Assembly (NCBI GenBank): GCA_947575235.1
Contig: CANPMT010000023.1
Span: 1-40,760 of the forward strand
Length of the DNA stretch: 40,760 nt
Reading direction: 5' to 3'
Origin: an uncultured Porphyromonadaceae bacterium
Lineage (GTDB): Bacteria > Bacteroidota > Bacteroidia > Bacteroidales > Muribaculaceae
Shown here in pieces: positions 22,280 to 31,706 of the stretch. Under the pieces are notes generated by a model that did not search any database, was not told where the DNA came from, and saw only the letters and a program-made list of their open reading frames with translations. A program made the position numbers and the translations under genes. The number at the start of each line of letters is the position of its first letter. Position 1 is the first letter of the stretch.

Positions 22280-22669
22280 ATGGGCAGCTTGCGAAAATTG
22301 TTCGGAAAAAAGACGGCCGGGATAACAGCTATCGTTATCCTGGCCGTGATGATGTTGTTCTATTTCAAATTCGACCCCATGGAGTGGCGCTTCATGCCGA
22401 GGTGCATATTCCATGAACTCACGGGGTTTGAATGTGCCGGATGCGGCACCCAGCGTATGCTCCACGCCATGTTGCATGGCCGTTGGGGGGATGCCTGGGA
22501 GGCCAACCCTTTAGGTGTTGTGGCCATCCCCTTCATAGCGTTCCTTCTCTGGCTTGAGACGCGCCGCACAATCCGCCCCGATCTCTACCGCAAGGTGTAT
22601 TCACGCACCTTCATAATAAGCGTGGGGTGTGTGATTGTGGGCTGGACCATCCTGCGCAACCTCATCTGA
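22280..22669 (+). CDS. DUF2752 small membrane protein
   Basis: 129 residues with three hydrophobic helices. The hallmark L-T-G-F-E-C-A-G-C-G-T-Q-R (Cys52, Cys55) plus Cys42 and the later A-N-P-L motif identify DUF2752. The Cys pair may bind a metal or be redox active; the function is unknown. It starts 25 nt after the CD225 gene and is likely cotranscribed. It ends only 2 nt from the stop of the convergent ABC-2 permease gene, with no terminator visible between them. Confidence 0.85.
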   Translation: MGSLRKLFGKKTAGITAIVILAVMMLFYFKFDPMEWRFMPRCIFHELTGFECAGCGTQRMLHAMLHGRWGDAWEANPLGVVAIPFIAFLLWLETRRTIRPDLYRKVYSRTFIISVGCVIVGWTILRNLI

Positions 22670-22671
22670 GA

Positions 22672-23862
22672 TTATTTCACCGTGGGGAGAGCCGGATCCT
22701 GATGGAAGAGGGTGGGGCGCACAATCCAGCGCTGCACACAATAGGCCCCCACCATATATATTGCCGAGAGAATCCACAGCGGAATGTAGCAGCTCCTCAC
22801 CTGAGAGAGTGTGGCGCCGTTGGTGTTCATCTTTATGAAGCCCTCGAGCCCCCACGTGGCGGGCACGCAGTCGCTTATGAATTTCCACCCCGCGCTCATG
22901 GCATAGCGTGGCCAGGTAAGACCGGAGAGGAAGAGGAATGTGATCGAGGTCACGACCCAGAGCACGAACACCGACTCACGTTCCCACACGATTCCCTGGA
23001 ACATGAAGCCGATTCCACATGAGGCTATGCACATGGGGAGCAGGAAGATAAGTATCTCCCACAGGTTCCCCTCCATAGGGAATGAGAACATCAGCGGCAC
23101 ATAATGCACAAGGTAAATCACGGGGAGGATAAGGATGGTGCCGTAGCAGAGCATCTGTCCCAACATTGTCATGGCCACACTCGGCATCTCGTTTACACCC
23201 TGATAGCCTGTAAGACGCGGATTCTCACGTTTGGCGCCACCGGCCATACCGGCCGCGAGGATGATGCACTGCTGCAGGATAAGAATCAGCACGCCGGGCA
23301 TGATAAACGAGTCGAAACCACTCTGAATGTTACCCATGGGACGATATTCGATAGGCATGAGGTCGCCGTCGGTTATCGTCTCGGCAAGGGGGAGTATACG
23401 GTCGATTTTCTCCGTGAGAATCTCCGCTCCCATCGCCTGCGACACATTTGTGGCAGCCATCAGGAAACCACGGTATCGCAGCAGAAGACTCGCCTCGCAG
23501 TAGAGGGCCGCGTTGGCCTGCTCGCCACGTCCGATCTTGCGGCCGAATCCGTCAGGAATCTCAAGGATAGAGAAACATTTCTTGTCGGCCATGGCATGGC
23601 GCGCCTCGTTGAGGTCGGCCGCATAGCCTATCACCCGGGCCTCCTGTGTGGCGTCGAGATTACGCACCAGCTCGCGGCTTATGCTGCTCCGGTCGTTATC
23701 CACAACCACCATCTTCACATCCCTCACCTGCTCCGGATTATAGATCAGCGAGTAGATGATCGGATACACAAGCGGCAGGAATATGAAAAAGAGAATGATG
23801 CCGGGGTCATGAAGCACAAGCTTGAACTCGCGGCAATATACATCGAAGAGTTGCTTGATCAT
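22672..23862 (-). CDS. ABC-2 type transporter permease (last gene of efflux operon)
   Basis: 396 residues. One N-terminal membrane helix, a large periplasmic domain (about 45-170, V-V-D-N-D-R-S-S-I-S-R), and five C-terminal helices, the YhbS/YhbR-like ABC-2 layout. It follows the second permease by 19 nt. The pair probably forms a heterodimer. No ATP-binding subunit is encoded next to them. Confidence 0.88.
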   Translation of the reverse strand: MIKQLFDVYCREFKLVLHDPGIILFFIFLPLVYPIIYSLIYNPEQVRDVKMVVVDNDRSSISRELVRNLDATQEARVIGYAADLNEARHAMADKKCFSILEIPDGFGRKIGRGEQANAALYCEASLLLRYRGFLMAATNVSQAMGAEILTEKIDRILPLAETITDGDLMPIEYRPMGNIQSGFDSFIMPGVLILILQQCIILAAGMAGGAKRENPRLTGYQGVNEMPSVAMTMLGQMLCYGTILILPVIYLVHYVPLMFSFPMEGNLWEILIFLLPMCIASCGIGFMFQGIVWERESVFVLWVVTSITFLFLSGLTWPRYAMSAGWKFISDCVPATWGLEGFIKMNTNGATLSQVRSCYIPLWILSAIYMVGAYCVQRWIVRPTLFHQDPALPTVK

Positions 23863-23881
23863 AGCTGTAGGGTAATAAGAA

Positions 23882-25051
23882 TCAGGGAGCGTAGACCGGA
23901 CGCGCCATGTTCCGCTTGATGTTCCATAACATCGTGAGGGGGAGGAGCATGAACACTATGTAGGCCACAAACCAGATTCGTGAATAATAAATGTGGACGC
24001 CGTCGAGAGCCTGGTCGATATAGATGAGGAAGTTGTAGCGTATCGGCAGAATCCAGCTGAAAATGCCGATAGAGGGATACATACTCTCAACAGGGAAGGA
24101 GAAGGCGGCTATCGAGAAGGAGAGTATTCCGGTTAGCGCGCATATCGAGAGTGAGAGGCGCAGGTTGGGAAGCACACCGAAAAGGAACACCGCCATACCC
24201 TGGCAGGCGAGCACGAACATGATTTCGGAAAGCGTGATCCACAGCCATGAGCCATGCATCGGGTATCCGTTTATCTTGAAGAGCCACGACTCCATGAAGA
24301 GTGCTATCACAATCCATATGATGGTCTGCGGAAGTAGTTTGGCGGCAAGAGCTCTTACGATAGAGCCTCGCGCCATCCCTAACAGGTGCACCGAGGTGCC
24401 ATACTTGATCTCCTGGCCGAGGCTGAAACAGGTGATGAGTAGAATCATCAGCTGCAGCGTGCAGGGAATGAAGGAGTTGCCGAGATATACGGCATAGTTC
24501 AGTCCCGGATTATGAATGGCCCGTGAGTCGATATTTATCGGTAGCAGCATAGGGGCTGCCTCAACGGCGTTGCCGCCCACCGATTCCACTACCGACATGG
24601 CCAGTCCGGCCTTGGTGTATAGAGCCGTTGTCTTGAACGTCTTGAAAAGGAGCGACGCCGGCACGAAATAGGTCATGTTGGTATAGAACGTGATCACCGG
24701 TTTGCGTCCGGCCAAAAGGTCGCTCTGATAATTCTCCGGAATAAGGAAATAGCCGAAAATCTCACCCTCCTGCATCTTATGCCGGGCTTCGGTGAAGCTG
24801 TTGCATTCGGCCACAAGGTCAACCATCTGCATCCCTCCGAGATTCTGGGTCACCGACCGCGACAGCGAGGAGCCGTCGCGGTCCACCATAGCGGCGGGCA
24901 CCTTGTCGGGGAGACCGTTCTCCATCAGGTTGGCCAGAAACAGGAATGTGAAGAGAGGCAGGATGAAGAAGGCAGCCCAGTAAATGGGGCGTCTCACCAT
25001 CTGCAGCACACTCCTGACAAATATAGCCCTGAAACCTGTGGTTTTCATCAC
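23882..25051 (-). CDS. ABC-2 type transporter permease
   Basis: 389 residues with the same architecture as its downstream neighbour: N-terminal helix, periplasmic insert with V-D-R-D-G-S-S-L-S-R, then multiple helices. The D-R/N-D-x-S-S-x-S-R match between the two proteins shows they are paralogues. Its ATG overlaps the end of the HlyD gene by 4 nt, so translation is coupled. It moves substrate across the inner membrane to the HlyD-TolC conduit. Confidence 0.88.
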   Translation of the reverse strand: MMKTTGFRAIFVRSVLQMVRRPIYWAAFFILPLFTFLFLANLMENGLPDKVPAAMVDRDGSSLSRSVTQNLGGMQMVDLVAECNSFTEARHKMQEGEIFGYFLIPENYQSDLLAGRKPVITFYTNMTYFVPASLLFKTFKTTALYTKAGLAMSVVESVGGNAVEAAPMLLPINIDSRAIHNPGLNYAVYLGNSFIPCTLQLMILLITCFSLGQEIKYGTSVHLLGMARGSIVRALAAKLLPQTIIWIVIALFMESWLFKINGYPMHGSWLWITLSEIMFVLACQGMAVFLFGVLPNLRLSLSICALTGILSFSIAAFSFPVESMYPSIGIFSWILPIRYNFLIYIDQALDGVHIYYSRIWFVAYIVFMLLPLTMLWNIKRNMARPVYAP

Positions 25052-26076
25052 TGCACGAGTATTACCGACATTCCGGGACGCAGGTTCTCAATTCTCTTTT
25101 CGGGACGGACTTTGATCTGGAAGGTACGGGCGTCGAAATCGCCTGTCGATTTCGTGGCCTGCCAGTTGGCATATGTGCCGAGGTCCTTGATATAGAACAC
25201 CTTCGCATCTGTCTCGATATCGAGTGCCGGAATCTTCACTTTCAGCACCGACCCTAACTTTATATCCTTGAGAAGAGTCTCACGCACGTTAAACACCACC
25301 CAGTGGTCATCCTTCTGGAGCGACATGATCGGTGCGCCGGTGGCTACCAGCTCCGACACGTGGGGATATACCTCGGTGATCTCGCCGTCGCAAGGAGCCA
25401 CAAGATACTGGTCCTCGAGAAGTGCGTTGACCTCCTTTACGCCACCCTTGGCCACATTCACCATGGCAGCCGAGGCGGCCTTATCCTCCTTCTGGGCACC
25501 CGCCTTTGCGAGTTCATACTGGCTCTTTGCGGCAGCCTCGCCGGCAGTTGTGGCGTCATAAGCCGCCTTTGCCTCGTCGCGCTTCTGCTCGCTCACCACA
25601 CCTTTCTCGAAGAGGTTCTGCATACGCTCATAGGTCTTCTTTGCAATCCCTGATGCGGCTTTGGCCTGTTGCCACACCTCATAGGCGCTGGTGATGATCT
25701 GCGAGCGCGTTCCGGCATCGACACGGGCGTTGGCAGCGCTTGCCGCCTCCTCCATGGCCTGAACCTGGTCGAGGCGGGCGTCGATAAGGGTTGAATGTAT
25801 CTGTACGAGAGTGTCCCCCGTCTTCACACGGTCACCCTCCTCCACATATAGCTTCGCCACACGCCCCGGGAGTTTACCCGAGATACGGATCTCTGTGGCG
25901 TCAGCCTGACCCTGCACGGTGTCCGGCCCCTGCTTTATAAGCAGAAAACCGAGAATCGCCATAGCAGCGAGGATAATCAGCACGATTACAATAGTGAGGA
26001 TAAGAGCGCGGTCTTTAGCCGACACAGCGGTTTCGTCGGCGGCAGCGGTCTGGGTGGGTTTATATTCGTTAGCCAT
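25048..26076 (-). CDS. HlyD-family membrane fusion (periplasmic adaptor) protein
   Basis: 342 residues. A single N-terminal membrane helix (about 26-50) follows a polar cytoplasmic stretch. A first lipoyl half (S-G-K-L-P-G-R-V, Y-V-E-E-G-D-R-V-K-T-G-D-T-L), an Ala/Lys-rich coiled-coil hairpin (about 95-210) and a second lipoyl half (D-G-E-I-T-E-V) follow, with a C-terminal beta-barrel. It links the inner-membrane permeases with TolC. It starts 34 nt after the TolC gene stop. Confidence 0.92.
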   Translation of the reverse strand: MANEYKPTQTAAADETAVSAKDRALILTIVIVLIILAAMAILGFLLIKQGPDTVQGQADATEIRISGKLPGRVAKLYVEEGDRVKTGDTLVQIHSTLIDARLDQVQAMEEAASAANARVDAGTRSQIITSAYEVWQQAKAASGIAKKTYERMQNLFEKGVVSEQKRDEAKAAYDATTAGEAAAKSQYELAKAGAQKEDKAASAAMVNVAKGGVKEVNALLEDQYLVAPCDGEITEVYPHVSELVATGAPIMSLQKDDHWVVFNVRETLLKDIKLGSVLKVKIPALDIETDAKVFYIKDLGTYANWQATKSTGDFDARTFQIKVRPEKRIENLRPGMSVILVQ

Positions 26077-26110
26077 AATATTTAAATTTTGATATTCCTG
26101 ATTCCTGATT

Positions 26111-27541
26111 TTAATAGACGAGTTTTCCTAACACTTTCGAGAGATAGGTCTGGCAGAGGCGTATGCCGATTTCAGCATCGATTTTCTCAGAATTGGCCTG
26201 AAGCCATGCGGTCTGGGCTCCGATCACGTCGGTTGTGGTAAGCACACCCTCCTTGAAGCCGATCTGCGCCTGACGCAGGTTCTCATCGGCTTTGGTAAGA
26301 TTGGAGACGGTCATTGTATAGGTCTTCTTGGCCTCGTCGAAGCTGAACTGCGCCTGGCTCACCTGGAGCGACACCTTCTCCTCGGTGTCCTCGAGGAGGA
26401 GACGTGAGGCGTTGGTCTGGGCCTTGGCGGCGCGGTAACGGTTGTAGTTGCCACCCCAGTGCCAGATAGGTATCGTCACCATGGCACCCACCGAGAAGCC
26501 TCCGCCGAAGCGTTTCTCGAAACCGTCGATTACATTCGGGTTGGAGAAGGAATAGGCACCCACGAGGGCAATTTTGGGAAGCATGTCACCCATGGCGAGT
26601 TTCTCGCGTCCCTTCAGCATATTTATACCTTGGCGTATCATCTCCAGGTCCTGACGTCGCCCGTAGACGTCGTCGAGATTCACATCACCCTCAGCCTGTA
26701 CGGAGTCGGCATTGCGGAGCTCCTCATCCTGCAGCTGCATGCTGGTGTTTACGGGGAGTCCGCAGAGCTGTGCAAGTGCCATGCGCGAGAGTGTGAGGCC
26801 GTTGTCAACCTTGGTCATGGCAATCTTGGCCTCATTGAGCTTCACCTCCACAGTGAGGAGGTCGCTGCGGGTGGCCACCCCCTCATCCACCATGGCCTGC
26901 ACGTTATAGCGGAGCGTGTCTACGAGATTCACGAAGCTCTCGGCCAGCTGCTTCTTCTCTTTAAGCGACACCACGAGCCAGTAAGCCTCATCAACGGCAA
27001 ACACGACATCCTGCGACAGGCTGTTACGGCTCGCCTTGGCCAGTTGCTCGCCATATCCGGCTATCTCGTTGAGAGCCTTGATCTGGCCACCCATGAAGAT
27101 AGGCTGGGTGAGGGTTATCGCTCCGGCAAAGACATTGTGGATGTCATAACTCATAGCCTCTTTCGGAATCACCGCCACCTCTGTTGGTATGTAGCTCCCC
27201 GAGGCAGGATCCTTGATAGGGGCGCCCGTGGGATCTTTCAGTATATTATACTGATAGCTTTGTGTGGCGGGGTCGAAACTCATTGTCGGGAGTTTGGCAT
27301 CCTCTCCCAAAAGATTGATTTTGTGCTGGTTGTACATATACGTGCCGGTGAAGTCGATTCCCGGCAGATAGGCAGACTGAGCGGCCTTCTTATAATATTC
27401 GGCGCTCTTGAGGTTTTCCTCCGCCATGCGGATAGTCTTGTTGTTCCTCACCGCCATGTTTCGGCAGGAGTCAAGACTCACCGAGGCGAAAGCACCGGCG
27501 GAGGGGAGAGTGAGTGCAAAGAGCAATATGAGCTTTTTCAT
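26111..27541 (-). CDS. TolC-family outer membrane efflux channel
   Basis: 476 residues from the ATG at 27541. A longer in-frame start (27601) lacks a signal sequence and overlaps the promoter zone, so it is rejected. It shows a signal peptide (M-K-K-L-I-L-L-F-A-L-T-L), then two repeats of long alpha-helices with beta segments. Motifs include S-L-D-S-C-R-N-M-A-V-R-N-N and I-P-I-W-H-W-G-G-N, typical of Bacteroidota TolC proteins. First gene of the operon TolC-HlyD-permease-permease. Confidence 0.93.
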   Translation of the reverse strand: MKKLILLFALTLPSAGAFASVSLDSCRNMAVRNNKTIRMAEENLKSAEYYKKAAQSAYLPGIDFTGTYMYNQHKINLLGEDAKLPTMSFDPATQSYQYNILKDPTGAPIKDPASGSYIPTEVAVIPKEAMSYDIHNVFAGAITLTQPIFMGGQIKALNEIAGYGEQLAKASRNSLSQDVVFAVDEAYWLVVSLKEKKQLAESFVNLVDTLRYNVQAMVDEGVATRSDLLTVEVKLNEAKIAMTKVDNGLTLSRMALAQLCGLPVNTSMQLQDEELRNADSVQAEGDVNLDDVYGRRQDLEMIRQGINMLKGREKLAMGDMLPKIALVGAYSFSNPNVIDGFEKRFGGGFSVGAMVTIPIWHWGGNYNRYRAAKAQTNASRLLLEDTEEKVSLQVSQAQFSFDEAKKTYTMTVSNLTKADENLRQAQIGFKEGVLTTTDVIGAQTAWLQANSEKIDAEIGIRLCQTYLSKVLGKLVY

Positions 27542-27603
27542 AAACTGAGAATTGAGATTGACGAGACAGCGGTGGAAATAAGCACTGTCTCCATAAATCA
27601 TTA

Positions 27604-27611
27604 CAAAATTA
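27604..27611 (-). promoter_or_regulatory. -7 box of the efflux operon
   Basis: Minus-strand TAATTTTG, about 62 nt upstream of the TolC ATG. No TTTG at -33 spacing. Confidence 0.55.
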
Positions 27612-27727
27612 CACGCTTTTTGTTTAACAGAAGTTAATGATTAGATGCAAAACTTAATGTTTCGGAAAAAGGGGACATTTTTTTCTCCGTAAGTGGTAAG
27701 ATTTCCTCTGCCGGAGCTGTCGGTCGC

Positions 27728-27758
27728 TTTGACACGTCGTGGGAATTGGCTAACTTTG
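27728..27758 (+). promoter_or_regulatory. promoter of the MATE gene
   Basis: TTTG (27728-27731) and TAACTTTG (27751-27758) with a 19-nt spacer match the Bacteroidota promoter; the ATG follows at 27778. Confidence 0.8.
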
Positions 27759-27777
27759 CAGCCGGAAAATTAACCAG

Positions 27778-29148
27778 ATGAAAGGCATAATACGCAAACT
27801 TACGCCGGAGACTTACCTTCAGTCTTACCTGAGCCTGCTCAAGCTTGGGCTCCCGGTTCTCGTGACCCAGATAGGGGTGATAGTAGTGAATTTCGCCGAC
27901 ACCATGATGGTGGGGGCATATGGCGTTGATGAATTGGCGGCGGCCGCTTTCGTCAACAGCCTCTTCGTTGTGGCTATTGTGATGCTTATGGGTTTCGCCG
28001 GAGGCGTGACCCCGCTTATCGGTGCCCTTTACGGACGGCGCGAGCATGCCGAGGGTGGTCGGATGCTGCGGGCCTCGCTCCAGATCAATGTGATAATGGC
28101 TCTCTGTTTCACCGTGATAATGGGTGGAATCTATTTCCTGCTCGACTATTTCGGCCAGGATCCCGACCTTCTCCCAATTGCCAAGGAGTATTACCTCATA
28201 ATCCTAGCCACATTGATTCCGGTGACGGTGTTCAACTGTTTCCAGCAGACCGCCAACGGAACCACCGACACCGCCACCCCGATGTGGATAATCCTGGCGG
28301 CTGACGTGCTGAATATCGTGGGTAACTATATGTTGATTTTCGGCCACTGGGGATGTCCGGAACTGGGCTTGACAGGTGCCGGCATAAGCACACTCGTGGC
28401 CCGCACGTTCGCCGCGTTGCTGATTGTGTGTGTGATGTCGCGGCGCAGGCGCTACCGTCCCTATTGGACGTCGCTCTGCAAGGAGAGTGCCGGAGGGGAG
28501 CGTCGCCGCCAGGTGTGGAACACCTCCTTCCCCCTCATGATACAGAGCGGTGTTGAGTGCGGCCTGTGGGCTTTCGGCGCCGTGGTGAGCGGATGGTTCG
28601 GCAAGATACAGTTGGCTGCCTATCAGATTATCAACACCATAGCCCAGCTCGGTTTCATGACCTACATGAGTTTCGGATGGGCCACATCAATCAGGGTGGC
28701 CAACTTCACCGGAGTTGGCGACATAGCCGGAATAAGGCGCATCACCAAGGCCGGGCTCCATCTTGTGCTTCTGTTGGCTACGGTGGCGTCGCTGATATTC
28801 TTCCTCCTCACCGACGACATGGTGCTCTACTTCACGCCTGACCTTGATGTGAGGGCTGTGGCCATGACCCTCATCCCCCCGCTGATTCTCTATCAATATT
28901 GCGACGGCACCCAGCTCACCTACGTCAACGCCCTCCGCGGCACGTCGGTGGTGAAACCGTTGCTGTGGATCTCAATAGTGAGCTATCTCGTTGTGGGTGT
29001 GCCACTGCTGCTTTTCATGGCCAAGACACTCGACATGGGTACTGTGGGAGTATATTACAGTTTCTCGGGCGCGTTGCTTGTGGCCAGCGTTTTGCTCATA
29101 TGGGCATTCCGCCGGGCGTTGCGCCTCAAGGAGGAGGCCGGAGCGTGA
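27778..29148 (+). CDS. MATE-family multidrug/toxin efflux transporter
   Basis: 456 residues, twelve predicted helices, the usual MATE length. The N-terminal L-K-L-G-L-P-V-L-V-T-Q-I, the A-D-T-M-M-V-G loop and P-L-I-G-A-L-Y-G-R-R are typical of the family. It uses a Na+ or H+ gradient to export cationic compounds. It is divergent from the TolC efflux operon, and the 236-bp region between them holds both promoters. The substrate is unknown. Confidence 0.92.
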   Translation: MKGIIRKLTPETYLQSYLSLLKLGLPVLVTQIGVIVVNFADTMMVGAYGVDELAAAAFVNSLFVVAIVMLMGFAGGVTPLIGALYGRREHAEGGRMLRASLQINVIMALCFTVIMGGIYFLLDYFGQDPDLLPIAKEYYLIILATLIPVTVFNCFQQTANGTTDTATPMWIILAADVLNIVGNYMLIFGHWGCPELGLTGAGISTLVARTFAALLIVCVMSRRRRYRPYWTSLCKESAGGERRRQVWNTSFPLMIQSGVECGLWAFGAVVSGWFGKIQLAAYQIINTIAQLGFMTYMSFGWATSIRVANFTGVGDIAGIRRITKAGLHLVLLLATVASLIFFLLTDDMVLYFTPDLDVRAVAMTLIPPLILYQYCDGTQLTYVNALRGTSVVKPLLWISIVSYLVVGVPLLLFMAKTLDMGTVGVYYSFSGALLVASVLLIWAFRRALRLKEEAGA

Positions 29149-29170
29149 AATGGGTCCTGAAATGTGAAAA

Positions 29171-29189
29171 AGCCCCGAAAATAAGGGCT
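29171..29189. terminator. weak hairpin after the MATE gene
   Basis: AGCCC (29171-29175) and GGGCT (29185-29189) form a 5-bp stem. The A-run is on the left, so the U-tract would be on the minus-strand transcript, although both flanking genes are on the plus strand. Confidence 0.4.
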
Positions 29190-29237
29190 GTTAAGACACT
29201 TTAATACGAAAAATTGTGAATTGTCAAAGAAAAATTA

Positions 29238-29245
29238 TTACTTTG
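29238..29245 (+). promoter_or_regulatory. -7 box of the parAB operon
   Basis: TTACTTTG followed by CA, 28 nt upstream of the parA ATG. An ATTG at 29213-29216 is at about -33 spacing. It is a slightly divergent match to TAnnTTTG. Confidence 0.55.
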
Positions 29246-29273
29246 CAATCCGAAACATTATCAATATAGAATA

Positions 29274-30050
29274 ATGGGTAAAATCATAGCAATAGCCAAC
29301 CAGAAAGGGGGCGTGGGAAAGACCACGACAGCCTTCAACTTAGGAGCGTGTCTGGCCGCCGACGGCAAGAAGGTGCTTCTTGTCGACGCCGATCCTCAGG
29401 CCAACGCCACCTCGGGATTGGGAGTTGATCCCGAAGAGGCGCCCGCCTCAATCTATGAGTGCATGGTCGATGGCCGTGACGGAGCTTCTGCCGTAGTTCC
29501 CACCTGCATAGATGGTCTGAGTCTGATTTGCTCACGTATCGATCTGGTGGGAGCGGAGGTTGAGCTCATGAACCGTCGCGAGCGCGAGAAAGCTTTGTCG
29601 AAGGTGCTCGAACCCCTCAAGGAGAATTACGATTTCATACTCATCGACTGCAGTCCGTCGTTAGGTGTAATCACCGTCAACGCCCTGACTGCCGCCGATT
29701 CGGTCATCATACCCGTACAGGCTGAGTATTTCGCGCTGGAAGGTATCTCCCAGCTGCTCAATACCATCCGCATCATAAAGAGCCGCTTGCGTCCCTCACT
29801 TGAGATCGAGGGCTTCCTCCTCACGATGTATGACGCCCGTCTACGTCTCGCCAACCAGATCTATGAGGAGCTGAAAGGTCATTTCGGCGACATGGTGTTC
29901 TCAACCGTTATCCCCCGCAACATCAAGCTTTCGGAATCGCCCAGCCACGGTCTGCCGGTGATTCTCTACGATCCCGAGAGCCGCGGTTCGATAGCTTACG
30001 GGCAGCTCAGCCGCGAGCTTATCTCGCGCAACCGCAAGAAAAGATCCTGA
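29274..30050 (+). CDS. parA: chromosome partitioning ATPase ParA
   Basis: 258 residues. Deviant Walker A K-G-G-V-G-K-T-T-T, V-D-A-D-P-Q-A-N-A-T, and D-C-S-P-S-L-G-V-I-T-V-N are all present. It binds DNA nonspecifically as an ATP dimer and moves ParB-bound origins. First gene of the conserved Bacteroidota set parA-parB-DUF5683-mltD. I looked for a canonical parS (TGTTTCACGTGAAACA-like) in the window and saw none. Confidence 0.96.
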   Translation: MGKIIAIANQKGGVGKTTTAFNLGACLAADGKKVLLVDADPQANATSGLGVDPEEAPASIYECMVDGRDGASAVVPTCIDGLSLICSRIDLVGAEVELMNRREREKALSKVLEPLKENYDFILIDCSPSLGVITVNALTAADSVIIPVQAEYFALEGISQLLNTIRIIKSRLRPSLEIEGFLLTMYDARLRLANQIYEELKGHFGDMVFSTVIPRNIKLSESPSHGLPVILYDPESRGSIAYGQLSRELISRNRKKRS

Positions 30051-30099
30051 CCGAAAAAGGATTCCGAGCTAACCTTCAACAAGGAAAAACGAAAAGAAT

Positions 30100-30975
30100 A
30101 TGCTGAAGAGAAACGCATTGGGACGTGGCCTTGACTCGCTCATCTCAATGACTGACATACAGACCGGCGGTTCGTCGGCCATAAATGAGATTGAGATTGA
30201 TCTGATCTCGCCCAATCCCGACCAGCCGCGCCGCACGTTTGACGAGGAGACCCTCGATGAACTTGCGGCCTCCATACGTGAGTTAGGCATAATCCAGCCT
30301 CTCTCGCTCCGCGATGCCGGCGACGGCACCTACCAGATTATTGCCGGTGAGCGCCGCTGGCGCGCCGCACGTCTGGCAGGTCTCTCCTCTGTGCCCGCTT
30401 ATGTGCGCACCGCCTCTGATTCGGAGGTGACAGAGATGGCGCTTATCGAGAATATACAGCGTGAAGACCTCAACGCCATCGAGGTGGCTTTAGGTTTCCG
30501 TAAACTTCTCGACACGTATAACCTCACACAGGACCGTCTGTCGGAACGCCTGGGGAAGAAACGTGCCACAATCGCCAACCATCTGCGTCTGCTGAAACTC
30601 CCTGCCGAGATTCAGTTGGGTCTGCGCGACCATAAGCTCGACATGGGGCACGCACGCGCCCTCCTTTCGGTGACCGACCCCAAGGAGCAGCTCAAACTCT
30701 ACAATCTTATTCTCAAGGAGGACCTCTCGGTGCGCCGTGTCGAGGAACTGGTGCGCCAGATTGGCGACGGCACTCCCGTGCCTAAGGCCGCTCCCAAACG
30801 TGGCGGTGCCGACTTGGGAGGGTATGGCGAGTTCGCCAATAACCTCACCTCCATATCCCCTACACCCGTGAAGTTTGCAAGAAACGCCGACGGTAAGGGG
30901 TCGATTACGTTCAAATTCGCCTCTGACGAGGAGTTGCAGAAACTGGTGGAGCTCTTTGAGAGAATGAAGCAATGA
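30100..30975 (+). CDS. parB: chromosome partitioning protein ParB
   Basis: 291 residues. It has the N-terminal L-G-R-G-L-D-S-L-I ParA-interacting segment, then N-P-x-Q-P-R-R and G-E-R-R-W-R-A-A (CTPase/parS-dependent clamp), E-N-I-Q-R-E-D-L-N, and a helix-turn-helix near residue 150-170 (K-K-R-A-T-I-A-N-H-L-R-L). The C-terminal dimerisation domain is short. It overlaps the DUF5683 gene by 4 nt. Confidence 0.96.
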   Translation: MLKRNALGRGLDSLISMTDIQTGGSSAINEIEIDLISPNPDQPRRTFDEETLDELAASIRELGIIQPLSLRDAGDGTYQIIAGERRWRAARLAGLSSVPAYVRTASDSEVTEMALIENIQREDLNAIEVALGFRKLLDTYNLTQDRLSERLGKKRATIANHLRLLKLPAEIQLGLRDHKLDMGHARALLSVTDPKEQLKLYNLILKEDLSVRRVEELVRQIGDGTPVPKAAPKRGGADLGGYGEFANNLTSISPTPVKFARNADGKGSITFKFASDEELQKLVELFERMKQ

Positions 30976-31691
30976 CCGCACGCATGAGAAATATGGTGAC
31001 GGCACTCTTATGTGTCATCTTTTTTGCGTCCACTGCGTCAGCTGCCCGGCAGGTTCCCGCCGAAAGGGGTGACTCCGCTGTGTATCTTGATGCCGAGCTA
31101 CTTTTGCGCGAGCCCGGCTCTTACGATGAGGCGGCCGACACAATCCCTACCGTGGTGGTGGATGAGAATTCCCCCTACGGACTCGACGGCAAGAAGGAGT
31201 TCAATCCTGACCCTACACGGGCCGTGTGGCTCTCCGCGCTCTTCCCCGGTCTGGGGCAGGTGTATAACCGCCGCTACTGGAAACTCCCCATCGTTGTGGG
31301 GGCTTTCATGGCAATAGGCTACGGCACAAGCTGGAATAACAGCCAGCTCCAGGATTACACCCAGGCCTACCGCGACCTTCTCGACAGCGACCCCACGACA
31401 AATTCGTATATGAATTTCTTCCCCTCCACCACAACGGAGGAGAGCCTCGACAAGACGTGGCTCACCAACACCATGAAATCGCGCCGCGACTTCTATCGGC
31501 GCAACCGCGACCTCTGTATCATAGGGTTGGTGGGTATGTATCTGGTGTGTATGGTCGATGCCTACGTCGATGCGTCGCTGGCTCATTTCGATATCTCTCC
31601 CGACCTGTCGATTGACTGGAGTCCGGCCATGATGATCAGTCCCGGCGACCGGCAGGTGAGTCTCGGCCTTAACTGGGCCTTCAATTTCTAA
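30972..31691 (+). CDS. DUF5683 family membrane protein
   Basis: 239 residues. It has an N-terminal signal-like helix, then the DUF5683 core: F-P-G-L-G-Q-V-Y-N-R-R-Y-W-K-L-P and a two-helix segment with Y-D-A-Y-type residues. The 4-nt overlap with parB suggests coupled translation; an internal ATG at 30984 would also be acceptable. Conserved next to parB and mltD, so a cell-envelope role linked to growth or division is plausible, but the function is unknown. Confidence 0.88.
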   Translation: MTARMRNMVTALLCVIFFASTASAARQVPAERGDSAVYLDAELLLREPGSYDEAADTIPTVVVDENSPYGLDGKKEFNPDPTRAVWLSALFPGLGQVYNRRYWKLPIVVGAFMAIGYGTSWNNSQLQDYTQAYRDLLDSDPTTNSYMNFFPSTTTEESLDKTWLTNTMKSRRDFYRRNRDLCIIGLVGMYLVCMVDAYVDASLAHFDISPDLSIDWSPAMMISPGDRQVSLGLNWAFNF

Positions 31692-31706
31692 CGAAGTTTT
31701 CCTGAC

